This document shows positions 15,723 through 24,712 of a stretch of 64,000 nucleotides of DNA, one piece after another. This DNA is from an uncultured Lachnospiraceae bacterium (GTDB taxonomy: Bacteria; Bacillota; Clostridia; Lachnospirales; Lachnospiraceae), in assembly GCA_902796425.1 (NCBI GenBank), contig CADBPC010000120.1, positions 24,613 through 88,612 of the forward strand, given 5' to 3'. The notes under the pieces were generated by a model. That model saw nothing but the letters and a program-made list of their open reading frames with translations, had not been told where the DNA came from and did no database searches. Within the stretch, counting starts at the first letter, position 1. Each line of letters opens with the position of its first letter. A program made the translations under genes and the position numbers.

Positions 15723-17108
15723 TTACTCTCCTCCGGTCAGCTCCGCGATGATATCCACATACGGCGGATCATCGATGCGTTCGATCTCAATCCCTTCCGA
15801 TCCGGTGATCTGGATCATCAGCTGTTTTGCCAGCTGGCGCAGGCTCTCGTTGGCATCGGCGCCGTTCCACACGTTTGCAAAGGTGTTTTCCAGCAGCATC
15901 CAGAAGTTGGAGGCTTCTCTCAGCTTTGTGAGCGGCACGGAGTTTTCATAGGCTTCGACAAACCCCTTCATGTGGGCGTCACTGTACTCGTAGGCAGACA
16001 GCGCGGGCGCCTTTCCCGTTCTGTCATAGAAGCCGTCCAGATGGCTGTAAATCATGTAGCGGATGAAAAGATTCGCCTCCTCCTGCAGCTCGCTGTAGCC
16101 GTTGACAACGAGGCAGTCGGTGATGGACAGGGACTTTGTCTGCAGTGAGTTCGTGGAATCCGGAAGCCTGACCACGCCGTAGCGGATATCGGTCTCTCCC
16201 CTCTCCTGCATTTTGCGCAGCCTTTCCACAGCGTCCGAGGTCGCGACCGTAAAGACGATCCTGCCGCCCGCAAAGTCCCGGATCAGGCTGTCATAGTCAT
16301 CCGTCTGCGTGTCGATGGAGAAGAACTGCGTCAGCTGCTGGTAAACCTTAAGGCACGAAATCAGCTGCTGGTTATAGACGTCCAGCTGGGTCTCGTCGTC
16401 CCCGCAGGGGCCGCCCATGTTAAGATATGCGCCGATAAAGTAGTAATTAAAGAAAATATCGCTGACATCCCACTTAAAGATCGCGTCGACCTTTTCCGGG
16501 GCGTTGTAATTGCCGGCCAGGTTGATGATATCGATGATTGTCGACGGGATGGTCATGGTATCCGATCCGTTCGCCGCGGACATCGCCTGGAGGTACTCCT
16601 CGTTGTAAAGGAGGGCTGCCGTTTCAAAGCAGAGAGGATAGGCATAGGTCCTGCCGCCGAACGTCACGGCGTACCGCGCGGTCTGCGGATATACCGTGGG
16701 ATCGCTGAAATGCTCCGTATCCTGGACCTGGGCCGCAAGTCCACCCAGAACGCACCGCTCAAGGGCGTTGTTGCCGACAAGGAAAAGGTCGGGATACTCC
16801 CCTCCCGCAACGGAAGCGTCGTTGACCTGTTTGATATAATCCAGGTCCGTGATCAGCTTTGTTTCGACGCGCACACGATTCTGTCTGGCGTTGTAGGCAA
16901 CGGCGCACTCATTAAAAAAGTCGGTAAACGCATCGTCCGCATACCACAGCCTTAAAGTCTGCTTCTGCGGCTGGGCAGAATAGGTTTCCTCGGCCGGCTC
17001 GCCGGATGAATACGCCTCCAGCTCGCCCTTTCCTTCCATAAACCACCATAATGCAAAAAGCAGCGCTGCCGCGAGCAGCGCTGTAATAACGCGAATTGCT
17101 TTTCTCAT
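15723..17108 (-). CDS. Membrane-anchored extracellular solute-binding protein, orphan
   Basis: The 461-residue protein has the fold signatures of sugar-type (family 1) ABC binding proteins: LRLWYADDAFTDFF, YPDLFLVGNNAL, GGRTYAYPLCFETAALLYN and DSLIRDFAGGRIVFTVATS. The N-terminal helix (about 5-24) ends without a lipobox Cys, so it is probably a membrane anchor rather than a lipoprotein. No permease or ATPase gene adjoins. It starts 13 nt after argD stops, with a GGA site 5 nt before the ATG, so it may be the last gene of the arginine operon, or a sensor component. The ligand is unknown. Confidence 0.8.
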   Translation of the reverse strand: MRKAIRVITALLAAALLFALWWFMEGKGELEAYSSGEPAEETYSAQPQKQTLRLWYADDAFTDFFNECAVAYNARQNRVRVETKLITDLDYIKQVNDASVAGGEYPDLFLVGNNALERCVLGGLAAQVQDTEHFSDPTVYPQTARYAVTFGGRTYAYPLCFETAALLYNEEYLQAMSAANGSDTMTIPSTIIDIINLAGNYNAPEKVDAIFKWDVSDIFFNYYFIGAYLNMGGPCGDDETQLDVYNQQLISCLKVYQQLTQFFSIDTQTDDYDSLIRDFAGGRIVFTVATSDAVERLRKMQERGETDIRYGVVRLPDSTNSLQTKSLSITDCLVVNGYSELQEEANLFIRYMIYSHLDGFYDRTGKAPALSAYEYSDAHMKGFVEAYENSVPLTKLREASNFWMLLENTFANVWNGADANESLRQLAKQLMIQITGSEGIEIERIDDPPYVDIIAELTGGE

Positions 17109-17121
17109 AATCCGTAATCAG

Positions 17122-18327
17122 TCACTTAAACAATGCCGCTATACTCTCATCGAGAATTCCGGCCATCTCATCAATATTTTCCTTTTCAATCACAAGCGGC
17201 GGGACAAGACGAAGGACATTAGCTCCGGCGCTGATCGTGATCAGGCCGCGGCTCATCGCCTCTTTAATCAGGCCGCCGACAGGACGGTCGAATACCAGTC
17301 CCTGCATAAGGCCGCTCCCTCTTCTTTCGAGGATGCAGTCATATTTTTCCGCAAGCCGGTCCAGGGCCGCCTCAAAATACGGCGTGATCTCCCGCACATG
17401 TCCGGGGATGTCGTTTTCCTCAAAGAGCTCGAGTACCTTGCGCACTGCCGCGCAGGCAAAGGGATTGCCGCCGTAGGTCGTGCCGTGGTCTCCCGGAACA
17501 AGGCTGTCCTTTGCGACCTCCTCTGTCATAAGGAACGCTCCGACAGGAACGCCGCAACCGAGGCCCTTGGCCGTCGCCATGATATCCGGCTTTACTCCGT
17601 ATTTCTGCCATGCGTACATATAGCCGGTCCTGCCCATGCCGCACTGGACTTCGTCGAGGATAAGGAGAATTCCCTTCTCATCGCAAAGAGCCCGGACGCC
17701 CTCAAGGAACTGCTGTGTTGCGGGAACAAGACCGCCCTCTCCCTGCACTGCCTCCAGAATCACCGCGCAGGTCCTGTCATTTACAAGTGCCTTCACGCTG
17801 TCAAGGTCATTGAATTGTGCAAAGCGCACCGTGCCGGGCATGCTGCCGAAAGGCTCTCTGTAATGTGCATTGCCGGTGACCGAAAGCGCTCCGTAGGTCC
17901 TTCCGTGGAAGGAATGCTCCATGGCGATGATCTCATGGTCCGTCCGACCGTCATGGGTATAGGCATATTTTACGGCAGCCTTCAGCGCGCCTTCAACGGC
18001 TTCCGCGCCGCTGTTGGTAAAAAAGACACGGTCCATTCCCGAAGCCTTCTTAAGGAGCGCTGCCGCGTCCGCCGCAGGCTCGTTATAGAAAAGGTTCGAT
18101 GTGTGAAGGAGCTTGTCGATCTGCGCCTTGAGTGCCTCGTCGTAATCCTTATAATGATATCCGAGGGCGAACACGGCGATGCCTGCCGCAAAGTCCAGAT
18201 ATCTTTTGCCGCTGACGTCATAGAGGCAGACGCCCTCGCCGCGGTCCAGAACGATCTGATAGCGGTTATATGTGTGAAGCAGGTCCTTTTCTGCCTGTTC
18301 GATGATTGCATTCATCCTGTCTGCCAT
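17122..18327 (-). CDS. argD: Acetylornithine aminotransferase
   Basis: PLP-dependent transamination of N-acetylglutamate semialdehyde to N-acetylornithine. The 401 residues show the class-III aminotransferase pattern: FAAGIAVFALGYHY, FFTNSGAEAVEGALK, HSFHGRTYGALS, DEVQCGMGRTGY, the PLP lysine in ATAKGLGCGVP and TTYGGNPFAC. AAGGAG precedes the ATG. It follows argB by 57 nt as the fourth pathway gene of the minus-strand arg cluster. Succinyl-ornithine or GABA activity cannot be excluded by sequence alone, but the context settles ArgD. Confidence 0.95.
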   Translation of the reverse strand: MADRMNAIIEQAEKDLLHTYNRYQIVLDRGEGVCLYDVSGKRYLDFAAGIAVFALGYHYKDYDEALKAQIDKLLHTSNLFYNEPAADAAALLKKASGMDRVFFTNSGAEAVEGALKAAVKYAYTHDGRTDHEIIAMEHSFHGRTYGALSVTGNAHYREPFGSMPGTVRFAQFNDLDSVKALVNDRTCAVILEAVQGEGGLVPATQQFLEGVRALCDEKGILLILDEVQCGMGRTGYMYAWQKYGVKPDIMATAKGLGCGVPVGAFLMTEEVAKDSLVPGDHGTTYGGNPFACAAVRKVLELFEENDIPGHVREITPYFEAALDRLAEKYDCILERRGSGLMQGLVFDRPVGGLIKEAMSRGLITISAGANVLRLVPPLVIEKENIDEMAGILDESIAALFK

Positions 18328-18384
18328 GGCTTTTCTCCTTTGCCCTTCCGGGCGATAGTCTGCATAAAGACCATTTACCGGCTT

Positions 18385-19260
18385 TTAGTTGTCCTCATAG
18401 AACATGGTTCCGTAGCCCTTGTCCGTGAAGATCTCCAGAAGAAGGCTGTGCGGGCGTCTTCCGTCTAGGATATGTACGCGGTTGACTCCGCCCTTGACGG
18501 CATCCGTGCAGTTGGAAAGCTTGGGAAGCATTCCTCCGCCGATCAGCCCGTCGGAAATCAGCTTGTCCGCTTCTTTAATGCTGATCCTGGAGATGAAGGA
18601 GGATTTGTCCTCGAAGTCTCTGTAGAGGCCTTCCACATCAGTCAGGTAAACGAGCTTGTCCGCTCCCACGGCCTTTGCGATCGCGCACGCCGCCTCATCC
18701 GCGTTGATATTGTAGGTCTCAAAATTGTCGTCAAGGCCGGTCGGCGCAACGATCGGAAGAAAATCCTTTTCCAGAAGATCCAGCAGGATCTTGGGCTCTA
18801 CGGAAGTGATTTCGCCGACATAGCCGATATCCTCCCCTCCGGAATACCGTTTCTTCACATGAAGGAGGGCGCCGTCCTTGCCGCTGATGCCGATGGCCTT
18901 CGATCCGAGCTCCTCAACCATCGTGACAAGCTTCTTGGAAATACTGCCGAGCACCATTTCCGCGATCTCCATGGTCTCTGCATCCGTGACGCGAAGCCCG
19001 TTGACAAACCTTGCTTCCTTGCCGGTCTTCTTGACCCAGCTGCTGATCGCCTTGCCGCCTCCGTGCACAATGATCGGCTTGAAACCGACCAGCTTAAGGA
19101 GCGTGACATCCTTGATCACGTTCTTCTGCAGCTCCTCGTCGCTCATGGCGCTCCCGCCGTATTTGACGACGATAATCTTCCTGTTGAATTTCTGAATATA
19201 CGGCAGCGCTTCGATCAGCACCTCTGCCTTATGCTGGGCTTCATCCAAATAATCAGGCAT
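18385..19260 (-). CDS. argB: Acetylglutamate kinase
   Basis: Phosphorylates N-acetylglutamate, usually the arginine-feedback step. The 291-residue protein (from ATG 19260, behind GAGGAAG) has [36 protein letters not shown] and [20 protein letters not shown]. The frame stays open to 19386 but that part overlaps argJ and the hairpin array. The extended N-terminal helix ([20 protein letters not shown]) is the type associated with arginine-inhibited hexameric enzymes, so feedback control is likely. Confidence 0.96.
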   Translation of the reverse strand: MPDYLDEAQHKAEVLIEALPYIQKFNRKIIVVKYGGSAMSDEELQKNVIKDVTLLKLVGFKPIIVHGGGKAISSWVKKTGKEARFVNGLRVTDAETMEIAEMVLGSISKKLVTMVEELGSKAIGISGKDGALLHVKKRYSGGEDIGYVGEITSVEPKILLDLLEKDFLPIVAPTGLDDNFETYNINADEAACAIAKAVGADKLVYLTDVEGLYRDFEDKSSFISRISIKEADKLISDGLIGGGMLPKLSNCTDAVKGGVNRVHILDGRRPHSLLLEIFTDKGYGTMFYEDN

Positions 19261-19303
19261 AACTTCCTCACTCTCTTCCCGTCCGCCGCATGTACCGGGA
19301 CTC

Positions 19304-19374
19304 GGCCCAGTGGGCCATGTCAGGGTCTTAGCCCGAAGGGCTAAGTCAGGATCATAATCCTCCGGATTATGATC
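19304..19374. repeat. Array of three hairpins between argJ and argB
   Basis: Three perfect inverted repeats lie in a row: GGCCCA/TGGGCC (19304-19316), CTTAGCCC-gaa-GGGCTAAG (19327-19345) and GATCATAATCC-tcc-GGATTATGATC (19350-19374). The last includes the argJ stop codon. The second and third are each preceded by GTCAGG (19319 and 19345), a 26-bp period, suggesting repeat units with compensatory changes. On the mRNA these could set relative argJ/argB output or protect the upstream message. No U run, so not a standard terminator. Confidence 0.75.
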
Positions 19375-20629
19375 TATAGTCCGCATTGATGCTCACATAA
19401 TCATAGGTGAGATCGCATCCCCATGCAACAGCGCTTTCCTCGCCGGAATGCATGTCGGCGATTATAACGACGTGATCGCTGCCGAGTATCTCGGTTGCAG
19501 CTTCCTCGCTGTAGTCCGCAGCCTTCCCATTCCTGCAGATGGCAAGCGGCAGGTCATATCGGGAAGCCCCCGCGGGCGTGTTGAAGCCCGTAAGGCCCTT
19601 TGCGAAATAGACGTCGACCGACGAGGGATCAAAGTCCGCGCCGGAGTAGCCCATGGCGCAAAGGACGCGTCCCCAGTTGGCGTCCTTTCCGAAGACGGCC
19701 GCCTTGGTCAGGTTGGAATGAATGATCGAGCGGGACAGTGTGCGGGCATTCTTCTTCGTATCCGCATGCATGACAATCGCCTCGATCAGCTTTGTCGCGC
19801 CTTCCCCGTCCCCTGCCATCCGGCGTGCAAGATATCTGCAGATGTTGTAGAGGGCATCCTCAAAGATCCGGTGGTCCTCGCAGTCCTCCGTGATCATCTC
19901 ATTTTCCGCAAGGCCGTTCGCCATCAGCAGCATGGTGTCGTTGGTGGACGTATCTCCGTCGACAGAGATCATATTGAAGGTGTCCTTCACCACATCGGAA
20001 GCCGCTTTCTGCAGCATTTCCTGGCTGATCGCGCAGTCTGTCGCGATGTAGGCCAGCATGGTGCACATATTGGGATGGATCATACCGGATCCCTTGCTCA
20101 TCGCTCCTATTGTGACGGTCTTTCCGGAGAGTGTCACCGTGCAGGCGATCTCCTTATTGACCGTATCCGTTGTCATGATCGCCTTTGAAGCGTCTGTCCC
20201 TGCCTCCGGCGTATGCGCCTTGGATGCAGCCAGAACCTTTACGCCTTCCGTAATCCTGTCGACCGGGATCTGCATCCCGATGACGCCTGTGGAACCGATC
20301 AGGACACTCTTTTCTTCAATTCCGAGCGCCTTGCCGGCTGCCCATGCGGTCCTGCGGCAGATGTCCAGGCCTTCCTCACCCGTGCAGGCATTTGCAATTC
20401 CGGTGTTGACGACAACCGCCTGAGCCTGCTTCTGATTGCGGACGATATCTCTGTCCCAGATGACCGGCGCAGCCTTGACCACATTCGACGTAAATGTGCC
20501 GGCGACCGCAAAGGGCACCGTGCTGTAGATCATCGCCATGTCCCTGCGGCCCTCATATTTGATATGCGCCGCGGTGGAAGCCGCTTCAAAACCCTGCGCG
20601 GCAGTGATGCCGCCTTCTATCCATTCCAT
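19367..20629 (-). CDS. argJ: Bifunctional ornithine acetyltransferase / N-acetylglutamate synthase
   Basis: Transfers acetyl from N-acetylornithine to glutamate, and may also use acetyl-CoA, closing the cyclic arginine route. The 420 residues carry [16 protein letters not shown]; self-cleavage occurs before the Thr of this motif. In most ArgJ proteins Ala precedes that Thr, here it is Cys. [12 protein letters not shown] and [15 protein letters not shown] are also present. The ATG at 20629 follows GGAGGAAACAGG. Absence of argA or argE nearby fits the recycling pathway. Confidence 0.95.
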   Translation of the reverse strand: MEWIEGGITAAQGFEAASTAAHIKYEGRRDMAMIYSTVPFAVAGTFTSNVVKAAPVIWDRDIVRNQKQAQAVVVNTGIANACTGEEGLDICRRTAWAAGKALGIEEKSVLIGSTGVIGMQIPVDRITEGVKVLAASKAHTPEAGTDASKAIMTTDTVNKEIACTVTLSGKTVTIGAMSKGSGMIHPNMCTMLAYIATDCAISQEMLQKAASDVVKDTFNMISVDGDTSTNDTMLLMANGLAENEMITEDCEDHRIFEDALYNICRYLARRMAGDGEGATKLIEAIVMHADTKKNARTLSRSIIHSNLTKAAVFGKDANWGRVLCAMGYSGADFDPSSVDVYFAKGLTGFNTPAGASRYDLPLAICRNGKAADYSEEAATEILGSDHVVIIADMHSGEESAVAWGCDLTYDYVSINADYRS

Positions 20630-20695
20630 CCTGTTTCCTCCGATACTGGTCTTATGAAACAAGTCTGCCTCAGCCTGCAGACATACGATACGGCT

Positions 20696-21202
20696 TTATC
20701 CTTCTACAAAACGGGTGATGTTCTTCTCGTTGAGTGCGAATTCATAGTAATTAAAGTCTGCCCTGCGCTTCCAGCCGATGCCCTTCCAGAAGGCGTTGCC
20801 GACGTCGTTTTTGGAAAACGCGACGAGGGCGACCTTATTGATCCCTTCCTCGCGCAGACGATTCATGCAGTAGCCGACCATCTGCCTGCCGATTCCCAGG
20901 CGCCGGTGGCTTGTGGCAACGCAGACATGATACAGCGCCCCCTGCCTTCCGTCATTTCCGCACAGAATCGAGCCGACAATCATGCCGGAGCCGGGCCCCG
21001 CGGCGGAAAGAGAGCTCTCCGAGTCCAGGTCAACCGCCACAACACTCGTCGTCGGGTTGCGGCGGATAAAACGTACAACATCTTCCCTGGAGTCGTCAAT
21101 GCTGCGGATACCGAATCCGCTGATGGTAAGCCAGAGCCCGTGTACCTCATCATAATCCTCCGCCTTCATCGGGCGGATCTGGATGCGTCCTTCAAACGGC
21201 AC
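20696..21202 (-). CDS. GNAT-family N-acetyltransferase inside the arg operon
   Basis: A 168-residue GNAT protein with the acetyl-CoA loop RRLGIGRQMVGYCMNRL and the C-terminal NVGNAFWKGIGWKRR. The start is GTG, 7 nt after GGAGG. It lies between argC and argJ on the same strand (54 and 66 nt gaps), so it is co-regulated with arginine synthesis. It could be a small N-acetylglutamate synthase-like enzyme that primes the cycle, or an unrelated acetyltransferase; it lacks the amino-acid-kinase domain of classical ArgA. Substrate unknown. Confidence 0.88.
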   Translation of the reverse strand: MPFEGRIQIRPMKAEDYDEVHGLWLTISGFGIRSIDDSREDVVRFIRRNPTTSVVAVDLDSESSLSAAGPGSGMIVGSILCGNDGRQGALYHVCVATSHRRLGIGRQMVGYCMNRLREEGINKVALVAFSKNDVGNAFWKGIGWKRRADFNYYEFALNEKNITRFVEG

Positions 21203-21256
21203 GGAGCGTCCTCCATTCTTTCAATAAACACAAATTACCAAAACCGGCATCTGCCG

Positions 21257-22339
21257 TTACGGGAACATGGGCGGCATCATAAGGCCCGTCTCTTCGGGAA
21301 GCCCGAACAGAAGGTTCATGTTCTGGACGGCCTGTCCCGCAGCGCCCTTGACCATATTGTCGAGCGTGCCCATCATGATCACCCTTCCGGTTCTCACATC
21401 CGCCTTAATATTGATGTCCACAAAGTTGCTGCCCTCAACGAATCTCGTCTGGGGGAGCACATCCTCCGGAAGGACCCGGATAAAGGTCTCTCCCGCGTAG
21501 GTTTCCTCATAAACCTTATGCAGCTCTTCCTGAGTGGGAAGCGTTCCGTCCGCCTTCGGAAGAAGATCCGCGTAGGCGGTAACAAGGATTCCGCGGTTCA
21601 TCGGGATCAGGTGCGGGGTAAATGTCAGGGTGATCGGCCTTCCCGCGGCGTACCCGAGCTGTTCCTCGATCTCGGGAGTATGTCTGTGCCCTGCGACGCC
21701 GTAGGGCTTTGCACTCTCATTGACCTCGCAGTAGAGATTGTCGACCTTCGCTCCCCTTCCGGCGCCGGAAACGCCCGAGAGTGCGTCGACAATCACGGAA
21801 TCCGGATCGATCAGTCCCTTTTTAATAAGAGGGTAAACTGTCAGGATGGAGCATGTCGTATAGCAGCCCGGATTGGCGATCAGCCTTGCGCCCGGAATTT
21901 TGCTGCGGTTTAATTCCACAAGCCCGTAGACAGCCTCGTCAAGAAACTGCGTCGCGCAGTGTGTGATTTTATACCATTTCTCGTAAACAGCGACATCCTT
22001 CAGTCTGAAATCCGCGGAAAGATCGATCACCTTTACCTTATTAAGAAGCTCCTCGGAAACGAGCTTTGCGCAGGCTCCCTGCGGAGTCGCGGTAAAGATC
22101 ACATCCACCTCGTCCGCAAGCTGTGTTATCGTATCCTTCATTCTGTCGGTATCATCATCTACACAGGAAAGGTCGACGAACCGCAGGAGATTCCCGTAGA
22201 CAGATGAAATCTGCCTGCCCGCGTAGCTCCTTGAACCCGCCCAGACAGCCTCCGCTTCCGGATGGGAAGCCAGAATCCGGAGAATCTCCGCTCCCGCATA
22301 TCCCGTAGCGCCGATAATACCTGCTCTTATTTTACCCAT
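21257..22339 (-). CDS. argC: N-acetyl-gamma-glutamyl-phosphate reductase
   Basis: NADPH-dependent reduction of N-acetylglutamyl-phosphate. The 360-residue protein begins MGKIRAGIIGATGYAGAEIL (dinucleotide fold) and contains ANPGCYTTCSILTVYPL with the active-site Cys, plus VSGAGRGAKV and GHRHTPEIEEQL. The ATG at 22339 follows GGAGG; a longer reading to 22423 would run through the promoter. First gene of the minus-strand arg operon. Confidence 0.96.
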   Translation of the reverse strand: MGKIRAGIIGATGYAGAEILRILASHPEAEAVWAGSRSYAGRQISSVYGNLLRFVDLSCVDDDTDRMKDTITQLADEVDVIFTATPQGACAKLVSEELLNKVKVIDLSADFRLKDVAVYEKWYKITHCATQFLDEAVYGLVELNRSKIPGARLIANPGCYTTCSILTVYPLIKKGLIDPDSVIVDALSGVSGAGRGAKVDNLYCEVNESAKPYGVAGHRHTPEIEEQLGYAAGRPITLTFTPHLIPMNRGILVTAYADLLPKADGTLPTQEELHKVYEETYAGETFIRVLPEDVLPQTRFVEGSNFVDINIKADVRTGRVIMMGTLDNMVKGAAGQAVQNMNLLFGLPEETGLMMPPMFP

Positions 22340-22373
22340 TTTTAATAATCCTCCGTGACGATTACATTCAATA

Positions 22374-22402
22374 AGAATACAGTTTGCACCCGGAAAAATC
22401 AA
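22374..22402 (-). promoter_or_regulatory. argC operon promoter
   Basis: TTGATT, 17 bp and TATTCT on the minus strand, 35 nt before the argC start. ARG-box-like sequence begins 15 bp upstream of the -35. Confidence 0.6.
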
Positions 22403-22416
22403 CAGTATTTTATTTT

Positions 22417-22455
22417 TATGCATTAATTAATGGCTTATATGCATTTTTATGCATT
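22417..22455. promoter_or_regulatory. ArgR operator (ARG boxes) between argC and argG
   Basis: The site TGCAT-TTTT-ATGCA (22440-22453) fits the ARG-box consensus TGNAT-4W-ATNCA exactly. A second TGCAT starts at 22419, precisely 21 bp away, the usual spacing of paired ARG boxes, though its right half is degenerate. Placement between the divergent promoters suggests ArgR/AhrC control of both transcripts; the boxes lie upstream of both -35 elements rather than over them. Confidence 0.65.
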
Positions 22456-22494
22456 TATCGGCCCGGAATTATTTTTTTCTGTATATTTTTTCAC

Positions 22495-22523
22495 TTGCAA
22501 AACAATTAAAAGCCTTGTATAGT
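22495..22523 (+). promoter_or_regulatory. argG promoter
   Basis: TTGCAA, 17 bp, TATAGT; AGGAGGAAA lies 6 nt before the argG ATG. Confidence 0.7.
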
Positions 22524-22567
22524 ATGAAAAGTCTTTCGAACAGGAAAGTAAGCAGGAGGAAATTAGA

Positions 22568-23806
22568 ATGTCTGATAATAAAAAAGAGAAGGTTGTACTC
22601 GCTTATTCCGGCGGTCTTGATACCACCGTTATCATTCCCTGGCTGAAGGAGAACTTCGACTACGAAGTCATCTGCGTCTGCATCGACTGCGGCCAGGAGA
22701 GCGAACTGGACGGACTTGAAGAGCGTGCAAAATACTGCGGCGCCGACAAGCTGTACATCCTTGATGTAACCGATGAATTCTGCGACGAATATATCGCGCC
22801 CTGCATCCAGGCGCACGCCGTATATGAGAACAAGTACCTTCTGGGCACTTCCATGGCGCGCCCGCTGATCGCGAAGAAGCTCGTCGAGATCGCCCGCAAG
22901 GAAGGCGCTGTCGCGATCTGCCACGGCGCAACCGGCAAGGGGAATGACCAGATCCGTTTCGAGCTGGGCATCAAGGCACTTGCACCCGACCTGAAGATCA
23001 TTGCTGCATGGAGAAATGAAAAGTGGACGCTGGATTCCCGCCAGTCCGAGATCGAATATGCGGCCCAGCACGGAATTCACCTTCCCTTCTCCGCGGACAA
23101 CAGCTACAGCCGTGACCGCAACATCTGGCACATCAGCCACGAGGGACTCGAGCTCGAGGATCCCGCGAGCGAGCCGAATTATGAGCATCTTCTGGTGCTC
23201 AGCGTAACGCCCCAGAAGGCTCCCGATGAGAAGACCTACATCTCCATCTCCTTTGAGAAGGGCATTCCCGTAGCTCTGAACGGCGAGAAGATGAAGCTCT
23301 CCGACATCATCCGCAAGCTTAACAAGCTCGGCGGCGAGAACGGCATCGGCATCGTCGATATCGTCGAGAACCGTGTCGTCGGCATGAAGTCCCGCGGCGT
23401 ATATGAGACTCCCGGCGGAACCATTCTCTACGAAGCACACCAGCAGCTCGAAGAGCTGATCCTGGACCGCGAGACCTACGAAGAGAAGCTGGACATGGGC
23501 CGCAAATTTGCAAGCCTTGTCTATGAAGGCAAGTGGTTCTCTCCTCTTCGCGAGGCTGAGCAGGCATTCGTGGAATCCACACAGCAGTATGTTACCGGCG
23601 AGGTAAAGCTGGCACTGTACAAGGGCAACATCATCAAGGCCGGAACGACCTCTCCGTACTCCCTGTACAACGAGAGCATCGCTTCCTTCACAACCGGCGA
23701 TCTCTATGACCACCACGACGCCGAGGGCTTTATCAACCTCTTCGGACTCTCCACAAAGGTCCGCGCGATGAAGCATCAGGAACTCGCGGCGAAGAACGCA
23801 GAATAA
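22568..23806 (+). CDS. argG: Argininosuccinate synthase
   Basis: Joins citrulline and aspartate with ATP. The 412 residues have the N-type ATP pyrophosphatase loop [13 protein letters not shown] (about 11-23), [22 protein letters not shown] and [26 protein letters not shown] (split motif), all standard. It is divergent from argC and monocistronic, since a terminator follows at once. argH and argF are not in the window. Codon use is strongly biased (AAG, CTG, GGC), suggesting high expression. Confidence 0.97.
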   Translation: MSDNKKEKVVLAYSGGLDTTVIIPWLKENFDYEVICVCIDCGQESELDGLEERAKYCGADKLYILDVTDEFCDEYIAPCIQAHAVYENKYLLGTSMARPLIAKKLVEIARKEGAVAICHGATGKGNDQIRFELGIKALAPDLKIIAAWRNEKWTLDSRQSEIEYAAQHGIHLPFSADNSYSRDRNIWHISHEGLELEDPASEPNYEHLLVLSVTPQKAPDEKTYISISFEKGIPVALNGEKMKLSDIIRKLNKLGGENGIGIVDIVENRVVGMKSRGVYETPGGTILYEAHQQLEELILDRETYEEKLDMGRKFASLVYEGKWFSPLREAEQAFVESTQQYVTGEVKLALYKGNIIKAGTTSPYSLYNESIASFTTGDLYDHHDAEGFINLFGLSTKVRAMKHQELAAKNAE

Positions 23807-23815
23807 AAACATTGG

Positions 23816-23851
23816 ACCGGCAGCCAGGAAACGCGGCTGCCGGTCTTGCTT
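23816..23851 (+). terminator. argG terminator
   Basis: A 10-bp perfect stem (ACCGGCAGCC and GGCTGCCGGT) with a 9-nt loop, then CTTGCTTTA. Confidence 0.75.
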
Positions 23852-23885
23852 TATGCATAAAAAGGAAAATATACATCGGCACAGC

Positions 23886-24143
23886 ATGAAATATCTGTAT
23901 CTTCTCATTATCAATATTGCAGCTTTCGCGGCAATGGGAATTGACAAATCCAGGGCGAGAAACCACCGGTGGCGGATCTCCGAGGCGGCGCTGTTTTCCC
24001 TAGCGCTGCTCGGCGGAAGCGTCGGATCCATTGCGGGAATGCGTTTTTTTCACCATAAGACAAGAAAGCCCGTTTTCCGCATAGGAATGCCGCTCATCCT
24101 TGTTGTCCAGATTCTTGCCGCAGTTTACCTGACCCGGCTTTGA
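23886..24143 (+). CDS. DUF1294 small membrane protein
   Basis: An 85-residue protein with two or three membrane helices. The pattern AAMGIDKSRARNHRWRISE, LALLGGSVGSIAGMRFFHHKT and a final hydrophobic helix is that of DUF1294 proteins. Function of the family is unknown. The start is uncertain: the ATG at 23886 gives the family N-terminus but its nearest AAGGA lies 20 nt upstream; the frame is open to 23853, inside the argG terminator. The strong promoter for the next genes overlaps its last codon. Confidence 0.75.
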   Translation: MKYLYLLIINIAAFAAMGIDKSRARNHRWRISEAALFSLALLGGSVGSIAGMRFFHHKTRKPVFRIGMPLILVVQILAAVYLTRL

Positions 24144-24168
24144 CTTTCTTATCCTATATCTGTATAAT
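24140..24168 (+). promoter_or_regulatory. Strong promoter for the pyrB operon
   Basis: TTGACT, 17 bp and TATAAT, a near-consensus sigma-A promoter preceded by TG at -14. AAAGGAGG follows at 24181-24188. I see no PyrR-type attenuator in the short leader. Confidence 0.75.
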
Positions 24169-24199
24169 GGCAGAAATCGGAAAGGAGGATCTGTCGGAG

Positions 24200-24700
24200 A
24201 TGATGGCATTTACCGTGAACAGCAAAGGCGCTTTTATGTCAAAGCTGCTCTCTTCCGACACGTTTGATTCTTTTCTTCTGGAAGAAGCCCGTATCAAAAT
24301 GGGCGTCTCCTATGTGATCGACGGACATCTCAACAGGGATTTCTATTCCCCCGAGGAATGGGAGGAAGCGGGAAAAGAGCCCTCCGGACTCACCGAATGG
24401 TCTGCTGTCCGCGCTACCTGCCGTGATCTCATCAAGGGGAAACGTGCTCCCAGTGCATTTTCTTTTGTTTTCCATTTAAAGTCTGAATATATGGACAGGA
24501 CTCTCGCAGAGGTTCCCGCAGATACCAGAAATTTCGTTCAGGCATTATTATTGAATATCCGTTTGGACAGCACCGGCCTCCATTTGGTGACCGGTGTTTC
24601 TATGCGCGGATTTACTACAGACAGATCTCCCGAGAAGGTCTGGGACCGGACAGTTTCCCGTTTCCTTGCCGCCCGGGGAATCGATACAGAAACAAATTAA
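24200..24700 (+). CDS. Uncharacterised protein upstream of pyrB (DUF5721-like)
   Basis: A soluble protein of about 166 residues starting MMAFTVNSKGAFMSKLL (ATG 24200 or 24203, behind AAAGGAGG). It contains FDSFLLEEARIKMGVSYVIDG and a C-terminal NFVQALLLNIRLDSTGLHLVTG segment. I believe it matches a Lachnospiraceae family annotated DUF5721, whose role is unknown, but I could not check. It is the first gene after the strong promoter and 12 nt ahead of pyrB, so it is co-transcribed with the aspartate carbamoyltransferase genes. Confidence 0.8.
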   Translation: MMAFTVNSKGAFMSKLLSSDTFDSFLLEEARIKMGVSYVIDGHLNRDFYSPEEWEEAGKEPSGLTEWSAVRATCRDLIKGKRAPSAFSFVFHLKSEYMDRTLAEVPADTRNFVQALLLNIRLDSTGLHLVTGVSMRGFTTDRSPEKVWDRTVSRFLAARGIDTETN

Positions 24701-24712
24701 TGGAGGTAAATA

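Noticed and set aside
19261-19386. N-terminal extension of ArgB to position 19386
   Set aside because: The extra 42 codons read through the hairpin array and into argJ, while a good ribosome site and the normal N-terminus occur at 19260.
20213-21913. 566-codon plus-strand ORF across argJ, the GNAT gene and argC
   Set aside because: It mirrors three well-identified minus-strand genes and has no recognisable protein features.
22469-24031. 520-codon minus-strand ORF opposite argG
   Set aside because: Antisense to argG, whose motifs and codon bias are unmistakable; it runs through the argG promoter and terminator.
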